A stretch of 25,606 nucleotides of DNA from CAZBDU01 sp964490725. GTDB taxonomy: Bacteria > Spirochaetota > Spirochaetia > SZUA-6 > DRHE01. Where the stretch lies: the NCBI GenBank assembly GCA_964490725.1, contig CAZBDU010000079.1, forward strand, positions 1 through 25,606, written 5' to 3'. Position 1 is the stretch's first letter, and every line of letters starts with the position of its first letter. The translations under genes were made by a program, and so were the position numbers. Below are positions 25,065-25,606 of this stretch, one piece after another. The notes beneath the pieces were generated by a model. That model saw nothing but the letters and a program-made list of their open reading frames with translations. It did not search any database and was not told the DNA's origin.

Positions 25065-25516
25065 GACTGACGACGAAAGGAAGGTACGGGGTCAGGGCGG
25101 TGGTGAACCTGGCGGCCAGTGCGAACAACAGGCCCATCTCCATCAGCCAGATCGCCAGCCAGGAGGATCTCTCGCCGGAGTTCCTGGAGCAGATCTTCTT
25201 CAAGTTGAAGCGAGCAGGCCTGATCCGCTCGATCCGCGGGCCCAAGGGCGGCTTCGTGCTCAACCGGAAGCCCACCGAGATCACCGTCAAAACCATTCTC
25301 GATGCGGTGGGTGAGCCTCTCTACCCGGCGCCATGCGCGGAGGCAGTGGACGACGCCTGTGAGCGCAAGGCAAGCTGTTCGATTGCGCCCCTCTGGCAGA
25401 ACTTCTACGGGCTGATCGATCGCTACCTGTCGAGCGTTAGCCTCCAGGACCTGATGGAGCGGCGCGAACGGCCGGAATACGCCGGGCTGTCCTCCGGACA
25501 GGACTTCTCGATCTGA
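25061..25516 (+). CDS. Rrf2/IscR-family transcriptional regulator
   Basis: The 151-residue protein opens with MRLTTKGRYGVRAVVNLA, the Rrf2 first helix, followed by a winged helix-turn-helix (about 27-68; ISQIASQEDLSPEFLEQIF and GPKGGF). A cysteine trio, C92-x7-C100-x5-C106, lies where IscR has its [2Fe-2S] ligands (C92, C98, C104), so cluster sensing is likely. The spacing differs slightly from IscR, so a CymR-like or RsrR-like role is possible. The start overlaps the cysteine synthase stop (ATGA). It probably regulates its own operon; nifS/iscS-type genes often follow such regulators and may lie beyond the window. Confidence 0.92.
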   Translation: MRLTTKGRYGVRAVVNLAASANNRPISISQIASQEDLSPEFLEQIFFKLKRAGLIRSIRGPKGGFVLNRKPTEITVKTILDAVGEPLYPAPCAEAVDDACERKASCSIAPLWQNFYGLIDRYLSSVSLQDLMERRERPEYAGLSSGQDFSI

Positions 25517-25529
25517 GCTGACGGCTCAG
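25513..25529 (+). terminator. Hairpin at rrf2 stop, weak terminator candidate
   Basis: CTGAGC (25513-25518, including the stop codon) pairs with GCTCAG (25524-25529) over a 5-nt loop. No U-tract follows; the sequence continues GC-rich to the end of the window with no recognisable gene. It may be only an mRNA 3' structure. Confidence 0.25.
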
Positions 25530-25606
25530 GAGCCGACCCCCCGCAGTGCCGCTGTCCGGCCACACCCGGCGGCCTGCGGCCCGCGGCCGGCGTCCCTGTG
25601 GCGGCC

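Overview
The window looks like a chromosomal segment from a high-GC, anaerobic, diderm bacterium. I favour a spirochaete (Spirochaetota). The reasons are inferential: (i) the minus-strand order rpsT, HU-like gene, lnt, (inserted genes), cinA, rho, rpmE resembles, from memory, the Treponema pallidum arrangement; (ii) both Lnt proteins are the long type, and two Lnt genes indicate an outer membrane with lipoproteins; (iii) GlyRS is the single-chain type; (iv) cyclic-nucleotide-binding genes lie close by. Acetyl-CoA synthase and an in-frame UGA read as selenocysteine point to anaerobic C1 and selenium metabolism. No database search was possible.

Region 1 (1-4676, plus strand) is the most unusual part. 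A divergent acetyl-CoA synthase (acsB) is followed by a GrdB-like selenoprotein. Its gene looks like two short ORFs because TGA at 2690-2692 lies in a UxxC motif and is followed by a SECIS-like hairpin. Next come a MerR fragment that keeps only the dimerisation helix and Hg-binding loop, and a MerA-type mercuric reductase. The spacing allows one transcript.

Region 2 (4722-9115) holds galK-surE (minus, overlapping), two overlapping cyclic-nucleotide-binding-domain proteins without DNA-binding domains (plus), a lone ABC ATPase (minus), and a Mut7-C ubiquitin/RNase-domain protein (plus) with a TATAAT box so close to its ATG that a leaderless mRNA is predicted.

Region 3 (9097-16310, minus) runs from a promoter upstream of rpsT through rpsT, HU and lnt1. 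A second promoter overlaps the lnt1 stop and drives a response regulator with a degenerate DHp-like domain, an orphan copy of the C-terminal tail of class III adenylate cyclases, a bactofilin and cinA. A third promoter with a leader of about 190 nt drives rho and rpmE.

Region 4 (16350-22505, minus) is a translation operon, gltX-glyS-tyrS, ending in a second, larger lnt paralogue, behind a near-consensus promoter. Region 5 (22628-25606, plus) has a sodium:solute symporter-family gene, then cysteine synthase overlapping an Rrf2/IscR-type regulator. Coding density is very high. I see no tRNA, rRNA, CRISPR array, insertion sequence, attachment site or replication origin, and no classic U-tract terminators.
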